Assembly (NCBI GenBank): GCA_037444305.1
Contig: JBBIMP010000015.1
Coordinates: 1 to 64,000, forward strand
Origin: JBBIMP01 sp037444305
GTDB lineage: Bacteria > Acidobacteriota > UBA6911
Direction: 5' to 3'
Length of the DNA: 64,000 nt
Below are positions 42,047-50,886 of the stretch, piece by piece. Numbering within the stretch: the stretch's first letter is position 1; each line of letters begins with the position of its first letter. The notes below the pieces were generated by a model, which searched no databases, was not told where the DNA came from, and saw only the letters and a list, made by a program, of their open reading frames with translations. The position numbers and the translations under genes are program-made.

Positions 42047-42136
42047 GGTGTGCCGACCATTCATAGTATCACAGTACCGGGCCACCTGGTGACCCCGGCA
42101 GCCCGGTCCTTGGCGCTCGCCGGCTCCGGCCCGCAA

Positions 42137-43051
42137 TCATGCCGGCTCCCGGGAAACCAGCGCCTGTATCTCGGCCCGGTAGGAGGATCGAACGAGTGGC
42201 CCCGATTGCACGTGCCGGAATCCCAGGGAGATCCCATACTCCCTGAACGCAGCGAATTCCTCGGGCGTGTAAAAACGCTCCACCGGGAGATGCCTCGAAC
42301 TGGGCTGGAGGTACTGGCCGAGCGTGAGGTAATCCACCCCGCAGCGCACCAGATCGTTCAGCACCTCCAGGATTTCATCCCTGCGCTCGCCCAGTCCCAG
42401 CATAAGGCTCGACTTCGCGGCCACGTCCGTCCCGAAGCCCTTTGCGTTTCTCAGCACATCGAGCGATCTCTGATAGCGCGATCCCGCCCGGGCAGCCGTG
42501 TACAGCCGTGGCACCGTCTCCACGTTGTGCGCAAGCACATCCGGGCGGGCCTCGATCACGGTCCTCAGCGCATTCTCATCCCCTTTGAAGTCGGGGACGA
42601 GAACCTCGATGCCGATCCCCGGGCAGACCGCCCGCGTCCTGCGAATGGTCTCGGCAAACACGAAGGCCCCGCCGTCGGCCAGGTCGTCGCGGTTGACGGA
42701 GGTGATCACCGCGTAGCGCAGGTTCAACAGGTGGATGGCCGCAGCCACGCGCCCCGGCTCCTCCAGATCGTAGGAGGGAGGCCGGCCGGTCCGCACGGCA
42801 CAGAACCTGCAGGCCCTGGTGCAGACATCTCCCAAGATCATGAACGTGGCGGTTCCGGCGCCCCAGCACTCGCCGACGTTCGGGCAGCGGGCATCCTCGC
42901 ACACGGTGTGAAGCTGCTGCCGGCGCACCAAGGCCTTCAACTGCGCATACCGCTCGCCGTGGGGCAGGCGCACTTTCAACCAGTCCGGCCGCTGCAGGCG
43001 AACTCGCTGTTCCGGCAGATCCGTCAACCGCTCAGGTTCTCCAGCTTCCAT
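42137..43051 (-). CDS. lipA: Lipoyl synthase
   Basis: 304 residues. Radical SAM enzyme inserting two sulphurs into octanoyl groups. The auxiliary-cluster cysteines are in CEDARCPNVGECW and the SAM cluster cysteines in CTRACRFCAV; the C-terminal RSSYRAE has the RSSY motif that binds the auxiliary cluster. It is far from lipB and lpd in this window (about 22 kb). It begins the minus-strand array that runs to ptsI and is divergent from ggt. Confidence 0.96.
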   Translation of the reverse strand: MEAGEPERLTDLPEQRVRLQRPDWLKVRLPHGERYAQLKALVRRQQLHTVCEDARCPNVGECWGAGTATFMILGDVCTRACRFCAVRTGRPPSYDLEEPGRVAAAIHLLNLRYAVITSVNRDDLADGGAFVFAETIRRTRAVCPGIGIEVLVPDFKGDENALRTVIEARPDVLAHNVETVPRLYTAARAGSRYQRSLDVLRNAKGFGTDVAAKSSLMLGLGERRDEILEVLNDLVRCGVDYLTLGQYLQPSSRHLPVERFYTPEEFAAFREYGISLGFRHVQSGPLVRSSYRAEIQALVSREPA

Positions 43052-43205
43052 GCCTAGTTTTTACCACAAACCGGCGGGCGAATCCCCAGCATTGTGGTTC
43101 CGGCCGCCGCCCCCGGAGGCCCGCCCGTGCCGAAGGCTCTTTTTTTTGTGGGACAGCCACGCTTGCCGGTCTATGATGCCCTGCATCAAACAGTGGAGTG
43201 TAACC

Positions 43206-44867
43206 ATGAGGCTCACATATGTGTTGATCCCGGCAGTCTGCCTGTCGGCAATGAGCGTGACCATGAACGGATATGACCGCAACGCCCGCAGCGTGCACGG
43301 CGGACGATCCCCCGTGCTGGCCAGAAACGGAATGATCAGCACCAGCCAGCCGCTGGCCGCGGCGGCCGGCCTGCGCATACTGCAGAAAGGCGGCAATGCC
43401 GTCGATGCCGCAGTTGCCGCCGCAGCCGTGCTCAACGTCGTGGAGCCGCACATGACCGGGATCGGCGGCGACGCGTTTGCCATCGTGTATCGGAGTTCCA
43501 CCGGCGAACTGGTCGGCCTGAACGCCAGCGGGCGCTCTCCGCGTGCGATGGATCTCGCGTATCTGAAAAGCAAGGGGTACCAGCGGATGCCGCAGACGGG
43601 GGTCGATACGGTCACCGTGCCAGGAGCTTTGGATGGCTGGTGCCTGCTGCTCGAACGGTTCGGTTCCCTGCCGCTCTCCGAGATTCTAGCCCCGGCGATC
43701 GATTATGCCGACAACGGCTTTCCCGTCTCGGAGATCATCGCCAACCAATGGGCGGCCGAGACCGACAAGCTCAGATCCGACACTTGGGCTGCCAGGACCT
43801 ATCTCCCCAACGGCTCCGCCCCGGCGCATGGCCAGCTTGTCTTCAACAAAAACCTGGCCGCCTCATTCAAGGCGATTGCGTCCCAGGGGCGGAAGGCCTT
43901 CTACGAAGGACCCATCGCCGACCGGATCGTGCAGCGGGTTCGGGAGCTGGGCGGGGTGCTCACCAGGGAGGATCTTGCTGCACACCGCTCGGAATGGGTC
44001 GATCCCATCAGGACCACCTACAAGGGTCACGACTTCTACCAGCTCCCCCCCAACGGCCAGGGGCTGGCCGCCCTGCTCATGCTCAACATCGTCGCCGGAT
44101 ACGACCTCAAGAAATGGGGGCACAACTCCGCGGAGTACCTGCACCACCTGGTGGAGGCCAAAAAGCTGGCCTTTGCCGACCGCGACCGCTACGTGGCCGA
44201 TCCGCAATTCGCGAGGATTCCCCAGCAACTGCTGCTGTCCAAGGAGTACGCGGCGGAACGAAGAAAGCTCATTCACCCGGAGATCGCGCGCGAAAGCTAC
44301 CCGGCCGGCGAAGCGGAGAACGGAGATACCGTCTATCTGACCGTCGTGGACAAGGACCGCAATGTGGTGAGTTTCATCAACAGCCTCTTCAGCGCCTTCG
44401 GTTCCGGGATCGTGGCCGGCGACACGGGCATCTGCCTGCACAACAGGGGAGCCGGATTTCGCCTGGATGCGGAATCCTGGAACCGGATAGAGCCGATGAA
44501 GCGGCCCCTGCACACGATCATCCCTGCCATGGTCCTCAAGGACGGCCGTCCGTTTTTTTCCTTCGGCGTCATGGGGGGCGACAATCAGCCGCAGGCACAC
44601 GTGCAGGTTCTGCTGAACCTCATCGAATTCGGGATGAATGTCCAGGAGGCCGGCGAGGCGCCCCGATTCAGGCATTCGGGCACGCAGCTTGGGCTCGAGT
44701 CGGGCATCGGCGTGGAAGTGCGCAGGCTGCTCGGGCTCAAGAAACACCAGGTGGTCCACATGGTCGACAGTTTCGGCGGATACCAGGGGATTCTGATCGA
44801 TCCGGCCACCGGCAGCCTCATGGGCGGAAGCGATCCGCGCAAGGATGGTTGCGCTATGGGCTGGTAA
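43206..44867 (+). CDS. ggt: Gamma-glutamyltransferase
   Basis: 553 residues from ATG 43206, following GGAG. The N-terminal segment looks like a signal peptide. The large subunit shows GGNAVDAAVAAAAVLNVVEPHMTGIGGDAFA. The autocleavage/catalytic Thr is in AENGDTVYLTVVDKDRNVVSFINS near residue 376, and GVMGGDNQPQAHVQVLLN marks the small subunit. It cleaves gamma-glutamyl bonds of glutathione and similar peptides in the periplasm. It is followed by the LPS core genes with 154 bases between, probably a separate unit. Confidence 0.92.
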   Translation: MRLTYVLIPAVCLSAMSVTMNGYDRNARSVHGGRSPVLARNGMISTSQPLAAAAGLRILQKGGNAVDAAVAAAAVLNVVEPHMTGIGGDAFAIVYRSSTGELVGLNASGRSPRAMDLAYLKSKGYQRMPQTGVDTVTVPGALDGWCLLLERFGSLPLSEILAPAIDYADNGFPVSEIIANQWAAETDKLRSDTWAARTYLPNGSAPAHGQLVFNKNLAASFKAIASQGRKAFYEGPIADRIVQRVRELGGVLTREDLAAHRSEWVDPIRTTYKGHDFYQLPPNGQGLAALLMLNIVAGYDLKKWGHNSAEYLHHLVEAKKLAFADRDRYVADPQFARIPQQLLLSKEYAAERRKLIHPEIARESYPAGEAENGDTVYLTVVDKDRNVVSFINSLFSAFGSGIVAGDTGICLHNRGAGFRLDAESWNRIEPMKRPLHTIIPAMVLKDGRPFFSFGVMGGDNQPQAHVQVLLNLIEFGMNVQEAGEAPRFRHSGTQLGLESGIGVEVRRLLGLKKHQVVHMVDSFGGYQGILIDPATGSLMGGSDPRKDGCAMGW

Positions 44868-45021
44868 ACGCGATCGGCCCGCGTCAACCTCGCCCTCAAC
44901 GGCCGGAAGGCGGACGAGGACTGCGGCGACCCTGGAGGCCGGTAGGATATGGAGCACATACCTTTCCGGCCCCCTTACTGCTATCTTGTCTGGTGAAAAA
45001 ACCGGGGCTTGGAGAGGTACC

Positions 45022-46299
45022 GTGTACGCTTTATATTCCGCGCTCCTTTTTCTGGGCGCTTTGCTGAGCAGCCCCTACTGGCTGCTCAAGGCATTCAAGG
45101 AAAAGAAGTACATCTCCAACTTCCGCCAGCGCCTGGGAATGCGCTTGCCCATCCTGCCCCCCGGGCAGGACCCACTCTGGATCCACGCCGTCTCGGTCGG
45201 CGAGGTGCTTGCGGCCAAGCCGCTTTTTCAATTGCTCCGCGCCCGCCGGCCGGACCTGCCCGTCGTAGTTTCCACCGTGACCCTGACCGGACAGGCGTTG
45301 GCCGTCAGGGAGTTGCCGCAGGCGCATGCGGTCTTTTTCTTTCCCTTTGACTTTACTTTCAGCGTCAAGCGCTTCCTGGCCCGCGTCCGCCCCCGCGCTG
45401 TCTTGCTGATGGAAACAGAGCTGTGGCCGAACTTCATCAGGATCTGTGCCCGGCAGCATATTCCCGTCCTCGTGGCCAATGGCCGGATATCAGACCGGTC
45501 GTGGACGCGCTACCGGCGGATACGCGCTTTCACAAGCTTGATCCTGCGGCAGGTTCACGGCATAGCCGTCCAGACTGCGGTCGATGCGCAGCGTTTTCGG
45601 GAGCTCGGCGCCCGCAGCGCGACCACAGTGGTCGCCGGCAATCTCAAATATGACTATCCCCCGCCGCGGGCGGAACGGGAGTGCGAGGTCCTCGCGCTCA
45701 TCCGCGGGTCCCTGAATCTGGGCGAGCAATCCAAGACGATCGTGGTAGGTAGCAGCATGAAGGGCGAAGAGGCCATTTTCCTCGACGCGTTCGCGACGGT
45801 CCGGCGGCGCCATCCCGAGGCGAGGCTCGTGCTGGCGCCCAGGCACCCCGAACGTTTTGATGAGGTTGCGGCGCTGCTTGCGGCGTCGCACTGCCCCTAT
45901 GGCCGACGCAGCGGCCTGGCGCAAAACCCCGGCGCCGGCGCCGAGATCCTGCTGCTCGACACGATCGGTGAATTGCGCGAGGTTTACCGGCTGGCGGCGG
46001 TGGCGGTGATCGGGGGAAGCTTCCTGCCGTTTGGCGGGCACAACCTTCTGGAACCTGCTATCCTTGGGAAGGCGATTGTCTTCGGCTCCGACATGTCCAA
46101 TTTCAAGGAAATGGCGGACATGTTCCTGCGCCGGAACGCAGCTTTGCGGTGCACGCCGCGGACGCTGGCCGAGCGCATCGCGGAACTCCTAGAAGACGAC
46201 TTGGCTCGCTTAGCTCTTGGGGAGAGGGCCCGAGAGGTGGTTTTGGACAACCAGGGTGCAGCGGAAAGGACTTTCGGCTTGATCCGCCCCTACCTTTGA
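45022..46299 (+). CDS. waaA: Kdo transferase WaaA (KdtA)
   Basis: 425 residues, starting at GTG 45022 after GGAGAGG; longer readings overlap ggt and lack homology. One N-terminal membrane anchor (ALYSALLFLGALLSS), then a GT-B fold with WIHAVSVGEVLAAKPL, METELWPNF, VANGRISDRSW and the C-terminal donor site GGSFLPFGGHNLLEPA. It adds Kdo from CMP-Kdo to lipid IVA. lpxK follows within 14 bases. Confidence 0.94.
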   Translation: MYALYSALLFLGALLSSPYWLLKAFKEKKYISNFRQRLGMRLPILPPGQDPLWIHAVSVGEVLAAKPLFQLLRARRPDLPVVVSTVTLTGQALAVRELPQAHAVFFFPFDFTFSVKRFLARVRPRAVLLMETELWPNFIRICARQHIPVLVANGRISDRSWTRYRRIRAFTSLILRQVHGIAVQTAVDAQRFRELGARSATTVVAGNLKYDYPPPRAERECEVLALIRGSLNLGEQSKTIVVGSSMKGEEAIFLDAFATVRRRHPEARLVLAPRHPERFDEVAALLAASHCPYGRRSGLAQNPGAGAEILLLDTIGELREVYRLAAVAVIGGSFLPFGGHNLLEPAILGKAIVFGSDMSNFKEMADMFLRRNAALRCTPRTLAERIAELLEDDLARLALGERAREVVLDNQGAAERTFGLIRPYL

Positions 46300-46312
46300 T
46301 GGAAAGCCGGTC

Positions 46313-47365
46313 ATGTCGCCGCAATACAGCTCGCTCTATTACCTTCCCGGTCTGGCGTACGAGGCCGTAGTGCGCGCGCGCAACCGGATGTACTCGACCG
46401 GTTTCCTGCAGAGCAGGAGACTGCCGCACCCTGTGATCAGCATCGGCAACCTGACCCTGGGCGGGTCCGGCAAAACACCGCTGGTGATCTACCTGGCGAA
46501 GCTGGTCCGCAGCATGAACTTCACACCCGTCCTCCTCAGCAGGGGTTACGGCCGGCTCGACAAGCTCAATTCCCACGTAATTCCTCCGGGCAGCGAACTG
46601 ACGCTTTCGGGTGACACCATTGGAGATGAGCCGGCTCTGATCCGTCGCCGCGTGCCCGATATTTGGCTGGGGATTGCGGCCGACCGCTACGAGGCGGCGC
46701 TGGAGATCGTGGGTCGCCCCACCCGGCCCGTCTTCATTCTGGATGACGGATTCCAGCACCGCAGGCTTCATCGCGATCTGGATCTGGTCGTGATCGACCG
46801 GACGCAGCCGTTCAGCGCGAATCGCGTTTTTCCGCGCGGGACTCTGCGTGAACCGCTCTGCGGCCTGCGCCGTTGCCATGCGGTGATTTTCAACGGGCTC
46901 GCTCCCCAGCAGGAAGAAGACCGCTTGGCCGGTTTTGTCCGCGGCCTTCACCCGGAGGCCCCGCAGTTTCACTGCATCCAGCGCATCGAGCGGATCATGA
47001 GTTTTTCCTCCTGGCGGAATCCCGACAGGGGGGAAGACCACCGCCTCCCACTCAGGTCGGCGTTCCTGGTCGCGGCCCTGGGAAATTCGCGGAGGTTTTT
47101 CAGCGACATGCTTTCCCTGAATGTCCGCATTGCGGGCACCCATTTCTTCCGCGATCACGCGCGACTGGAGGGCCGGCACTGGTCGGAATGCGTGCGCGAG
47201 GCCCGGTCGGTGGGGGCGGATGCAATCGTCACCACCGAAAAGGACGCCATCAAGATTGTCACGCCGCCGGACTATCCCCTGTTCGTTGCCGTCCAGTCCA
47301 CTCGCCTTGTGCACCTGCCTGAATTTGAGGTGATTTTGAAAAGGACGCTCGAGAGAGACGCTTGA
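46313..47365 (+). CDS. lpxK: Tetraacyldisaccharide 4'-kinase
   Basis: 350 residues. Phosphorylates lipid A disaccharide at the 4' position. P-loop SIGNLTLGGSGKTPLVIYLA near residue 42, then LLSRGYGR and the family motif FILDDGFQHRRLHRDLDLVVID. An N-terminal amphipathic helix (MSPQYSSLYYLPGLAYEAVVRARN) binds the membrane. Its TGA overlaps the TTG start of waaF. Confidence 0.95.
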   Translation: MSPQYSSLYYLPGLAYEAVVRARNRMYSTGFLQSRRLPHPVISIGNLTLGGSGKTPLVIYLAKLVRSMNFTPVLLSRGYGRLDKLNSHVIPPGSELTLSGDTIGDEPALIRRRVPDIWLGIAADRYEAALEIVGRPTRPVFILDDGFQHRRLHRDLDLVVIDRTQPFSANRVFPRGTLREPLCGLRRCHAVIFNGLAPQQEEDRLAGFVRGLHPEAPQFHCIQRIERIMSFSSWRNPDRGEDHRLPLRSAFLVAALGNSRRFFSDMLSLNVRIAGTHFFRDHARLEGRHWSECVREARSVGADAIVTTEKDAIKIVTPPDYPLFVAVQSTRLVHLPEFEVILKRTLERDA

Positions 47366-48474
47366 ATACGATCCAGCCTGAAGCAATTGAGAGAATTCTG
47401 ATTCGGGGCACGAATTGGGTAGGGGACGCCGTGATTTCCGTCCCGGCGCTCAAGGCCGTCAGGGCGAGCTTCCCGCGAGCCCGAATCTCCCTGATGGTAC
47501 GCCCCTGGGTGAGCGACGTCTACGCCGCCTCAGATTTCGTCGATGAGATCCTCCCCTACGACAAGCAGGGCGAGCACAAGGGCTTGCGTGGGCTGCTCCG
47601 CATTATTGCGCGCATTCGAAATGAGCGGTTCGATCTGGCCTTCCTGCTGCAGAACGCATTCGAAGCCGCTTTCATCGCCTGGGTGGCCGGAATTCCCCGT
47701 CGGGTGGGCTATGCGCGGGATGGTCGGGGTTTCCTCCTGACGCACCCCTGCAGGATCGACCCCGAGGTGCGCTCCCTGCACCAGGCCTGGTACTATCTCG
47801 GGATCCTCGCGGGTGCCGGTCTCCTGGAACGGCAGATCTGGCGACGCAAGGATTACAACCTGTCGATTGCCCTCGACGTCCGGGCGTCCGATGTCGATGG
47901 GGCGAGGGCGCTTTTGAGGGACAGGGGTGTTGTCCAGGGAAAGACCGTGATCGGGCTCAATCCCGGCGCCTTCTACGGGAGCGCCAAGCGCTGGCTCTCC
48001 GATCGCTACGCCGCCGTGGCGGATACCCTCGCCCGCAGGCACGACGCGGAGACAGTGATCTTCGGAACGGCAGGCGAGCGCCGCATCGCGGACGAAATTG
48101 CCGCGCGGATGTTCTCGCCCCCCAAGATCCTTGCGGGTGAAACGACGCTCGGGCAGTTGATGGGGCTGATAGGAGAATGCGATTTGTTCATCACCAACGA
48201 CTCCGGGCCAATGCACCTCGCCGCGGCCCTGGGCGTGCCCCAGGTATCCGTTTTCGGCTCGACGAGCGAGATTGCCACGGGACCCCTGAGCGGGCTCGCA
48301 CAAGTGGTGAAAAATCCGGTCGACTGCAGCCCGTGCTTTCTCAGGGAGTGTCCAATCGATTTCCGCTGCATGACCGGAATCTCGGTGCAGCAGGTGGTGG
48401 CCGTGGCCGAGGAACTTTTGAGCCGGGAAAGTGCCCGCAGAAGCGGAAAACCATCGCGGCCCGGTGCCGGCTGA
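47362..48474 (+). CDS. waaF: Lipopolysaccharide heptosyltransferase II
   Basis: 370 residues, GT9 family. TTG start at 47362 overlapping the lpxK stop; GAGAGAG is upstream. ILIRGTNWVGDAVISVPALKAV is the N-terminal acceptor-site motif of WaaF, and CDLFITNDSGPMHLAAALGVPQVSVFGST the ADP-heptose-binding motif. It adds the second heptose to the inner core. The end of the protein is Arg/Pro-rich and variable. Confidence 0.92.
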   Translation: MNTIQPEAIERILIRGTNWVGDAVISVPALKAVRASFPRARISLMVRPWVSDVYAASDFVDEILPYDKQGEHKGLRGLLRIIARIRNERFDLAFLLQNAFEAAFIAWVAGIPRRVGYARDGRGFLLTHPCRIDPEVRSLHQAWYYLGILAGAGLLERQIWRRKDYNLSIALDVRASDVDGARALLRDRGVVQGKTVIGLNPGAFYGSAKRWLSDRYAAVADTLARRHDAETVIFGTAGERRIADEIAARMFSPPKILAGETTLGQLMGLIGECDLFITNDSGPMHLAAALGVPQVSVFGSTSEIATGPLSGLAQVVKNPVDCSPCFLRECPIDFRCMTGISVQQVVAVAEELLSRESARRSGKPSRPGAG

Positions 48475-48752
48475 GGCGCAGAGCATCCCCCCGGACATCC
48501 GCCCCTCGAAAAAACGGCCCCGGCCGCGATGGACTCCTGAGGCAAATCAAGATTAGGCGCGCTCCGTCGCCTCGGTGGTGACGGGAATCACCGTTTTGCA
48601 TCATCGTGCGAGCCGGGCTGCCTCGGGAGGCGCGGACGCGACACCCGGACCTCTCCCATGCGTTTCCCGAGGCTTCGGAAACGGGCAGTATCCCCTTTTC
48701 CGTTGAGCGCAGGAGCCGACTCTGTTAATTTCTTCTTTTTTCAGGAGTTGGA
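48475..48752 (+). other. Intergenic gap with candidate promoter for gmhB
   Basis: 278 bases without a gene. A possible promoter lies near its end: TTGAGC (48703-48708), a 16-base spacer and TTAATT (48725-48730), 23 bases before the gmhB start. Confidence 0.35.
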
Positions 48753-49370
48753 ATGCACCCAGCGGTGTTCCTCGATCGCGACGGCACAATCAGCGAGGAG
48801 GTCGGCTACGTCAATCACATCGACCGCTTCCGTCTCTATCCCTGGAGCGCGGGTGCCATCGCCCTGTTGAACCGGGCCGGGCTCAAGACGATCCTGGTTA
48901 CCAATCAAAGCGGTGTGGCGCGCGGCTACTTTCCCGAGAGCCTGCTGGCGAGCGTCCACGAAAAGATGGTGTCCGAACTCGCCCGCGATGGTGCGCGCCT
49001 GGATGCCATCTACTATTGCCCGCACCATCCCGACGGATGCGTGCCCGGATTCACCATGACATGCGATTGCCGCAAACCGGCAAACGGCATGATCCTGCGC
49101 GCTTCCAGGGAACTGAGTCTCGACCTCCGATCGAGCTACGTCGTGGGGGACCGATACAACGATCTGGCGGCGGGAATCTCGTGCGGCGCCCGCACGATCC
49201 TGGTCCTGAGCGGCTATGGAAGGGGCGAGTATCAATACCAGCGCGAGACATGGCCGCGGCAACCCGAGTACATTGCCCGCGATCTCCTGCAGGCGGCGGA
49301 GTGGATTGCGGGCGATGCTGCGTCGGACCTCGATTCCGGCGGCCAGGACAAAAGGCTGGAGGTGCCATGA
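48753..49370 (+). CDS. gmhB: D-glycero-D-manno-heptose 1,7-bisphosphate 7-phosphatase
   Basis: 205 residues, HAD superfamily. FLDRDGTISEEVGYV holds the nucleophile Asp and acid Asp; LVTNQSG is motif II; CDCRKPANGM and VVGDRYNDLAAG are motifs III and IV. The zinc-loop cysteines and histidines are in YYCPHHPDGC and TCDCRKP. It prepares heptose 1-phosphate for nucleotide activation. CAGGAG precedes the ATG. Its TGA overlaps the rfaE1 ATG. Confidence 0.93.
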   Translation: MHPAVFLDRDGTISEEVGYVNHIDRFRLYPWSAGAIALLNRAGLKTILVTNQSGVARGYFPESLLASVHEKMVSELARDGARLDAIYYCPHHPDGCVPGFTMTCDCRKPANGMILRASRELSLDLRSSYVVGDRYNDLAAGISCGARTILVLSGYGRGEYQYQRETWPRQPEYIARDLLQAAEWIAGDAASDLDSGGQDKRLEVP

Positions 49371-50377
49371 CGGCCAAACCGGCAATGAAGCAGCGCCTCC
49401 TCGACCTCATCGAGCGCTTTCCCGACACTCCGGTGGCGGTTATCGGCGATCTGATCGCCGACCAGTTTCTGTATGGAGAAACCGCCCGCGTCTCCCGCGA
49501 GGCACCGGTCCTGGTGCTCAAGTACCAGGAACTCGTCACGGTTCCGGGAGGGGCAGCCAACGCGGCACACAATCTGCTGGATCTTGGATGCCGCGTCGTC
49601 ATCGCGGGGCAACTGGGCAGGGATTCCGCCGGCGACGACCTGATCCGTCACCTCAGGAAGAAAAAGGCCGACGTCGGGAACATCGACAGATCCCGCGAAA
49701 TCACCACGCCCGTCAAAACCCGGATCCTTGCGGGAGCCCACCATTCCGCTCCCCAACAGATTGTTCGAGTCGACCGGGAGAACCGCGCCGGCAGAATTTT
49801 TCTCCCGCCCCTGGATGCCCTCCAGAAAGTGCTGAAAGGCGTCCGCTGCGTGATTCTCAGCGATTACGGTTACGGGGTGGTTGAAAGCCGCCTGGTCCGG
49901 CGGCTGCGTTCTTTCTGCCGGCAGAGCTCGATTCCGTTGCTGGTCGACTCGCGGTTCAGGATGGCGGACTTCCACGGCGTCACGGCGATAACGCCCAACA
50001 TCACAGAACTCGAGGCTGCCGCCGGGATTCAGATCGGTGACGATGCCGCATTGCTGCACAGGATCGGGCGCAGCGTTCTCCGCACGCAGAGCCTGGACCT
50101 TCTTCTCGTCACGCAGGGCCGCTTTGGCATGACGCTCTTCCGCCGGCGGCGGTCCCCGCTGCACATCCCGGTATTCGGCACCGACGAGGTAGCCGATGTG
50201 ACCGGCGCCGGGGACACGGTTATCGCCGTTTTCGCGCTTTGCCTGGGCCTCGGGGCAGACGCTCAGGATGCGGCGCGGCTCGCCAACTACGCCGGGGGCA
50301 TCGTGGTAATGAAGCGCGGGACCGCGACCATTGCGCCGGACGAATTGAGAGCCGCGGTCCGGGAAGATCTCGATTAG
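49367..50377 (+). CDS. rfaE1: D-glycero-beta-D-manno-heptose-7-phosphate kinase (HldE domain I)
   Basis: 336 residues from ATG 49367, after GGAGG. PfkB/ribokinase fold: VIGDLIADQFLYGETARVSREAPVLVL, VPGGAANAAHNLLDLG, ITPNITELEAA and VADVTGAGDTVIAVF with the catalytic Asp. It makes heptose 1,7-bisphosphate, the substrate of GmhB. In E. coli this is the first half of HldE; here it is a separate gene with the second half 14 bases downstream. Confidence 0.93.
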   Translation: MTAKPAMKQRLLDLIERFPDTPVAVIGDLIADQFLYGETARVSREAPVLVLKYQELVTVPGGAANAAHNLLDLGCRVVIAGQLGRDSAGDDLIRHLRKKKADVGNIDRSREITTPVKTRILAGAHHSAPQQIVRVDRENRAGRIFLPPLDALQKVLKGVRCVILSDYGYGVVESRLVRRLRSFCRQSSIPLLVDSRFRMADFHGVTAITPNITELEAAAGIQIGDDAALLHRIGRSVLRTQSLDLLLVTQGRFGMTLFRRRRSPLHIPVFGTDEVADVTGAGDTVIAVFALCLGLGADAQDAARLANYAGGIVVMKRGTATIAPDELRAAVREDLD

Positions 50378-50391
50378 CAGGCCAGAGGGAA

Positions 50392-50886
50392 ATGTTCACG
50401 CCCCCGCAATCCAAGATCAAGCTCCCGGAGGAACTCGTCCGCCTGGTGCGCGAGTTTCACCGGGAGGGCCGGACCGTCGTGTTTGCCAACGGCTGCTTCG
50501 ACCTGTTGCACGTCGGTCACGTGCGGTACCTGAGCGCGGCCCGCGCCCAGGGGGACCTGCTCGTGGTTGGCGTAAATTCGGACGCTTCCGTGCGGTCCCT
50601 CAAGGGCCCCGGACGGCCTCTTCAGCCGGAGCAGGCCCGCTTGGAAATGATCGCCTCGCTGGCTTGCGTCGATTTTGTGGTTCTCTTCGACACGCCGACC
50701 GTGGTGCCCCTGCTCCAGTTGCTGCGGCCCGAGGTGCACGCCAAGGGGACGGATTACACCGAGGAATCCGTGCCGGAACGGGAGACGGTCCGCGCTTACG
50801 GTGGGCGGGTGGCCATCGTGGGAGATCCGAAGGACCACTCCACGCGCGACTTGATCGGCATCATCCTCCGCGGACAGCAGCAATGA
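50392..50886 (+). CDS. rfaE2: D-glycero-beta-D-manno-heptose 1-phosphate adenylyltransferase (HldE domain II)
   Basis: 164 residues from ATG 50392 (GAGGGA upstream). Nucleotidyltransferase fold: VFANGCFDLLHVGHVRYLSAARAQGD has the HxGH-type motif, VGVNSDASVRSLKGPGRPL, and the C-terminal DPKDHSTRDLIGIIL has the ISTR-like segment (here HSTRD). It makes ADP-heptose precursor. GmhA and HldD, the other pathway enzymes, are not in the window. Confidence 0.93.
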   Translation: MFTPPQSKIKLPEELVRLVREFHREGRTVVFANGCFDLLHVGHVRYLSAARAQGDLLVVGVNSDASVRSLKGPGRPLQPEQARLEMIASLACVDFVVLFDTPTVVPLLQLLRPEVHAKGTDYTEESVPERETVRAYGGRVAIVGDPKDHSTRDLIGIILRGQQQ

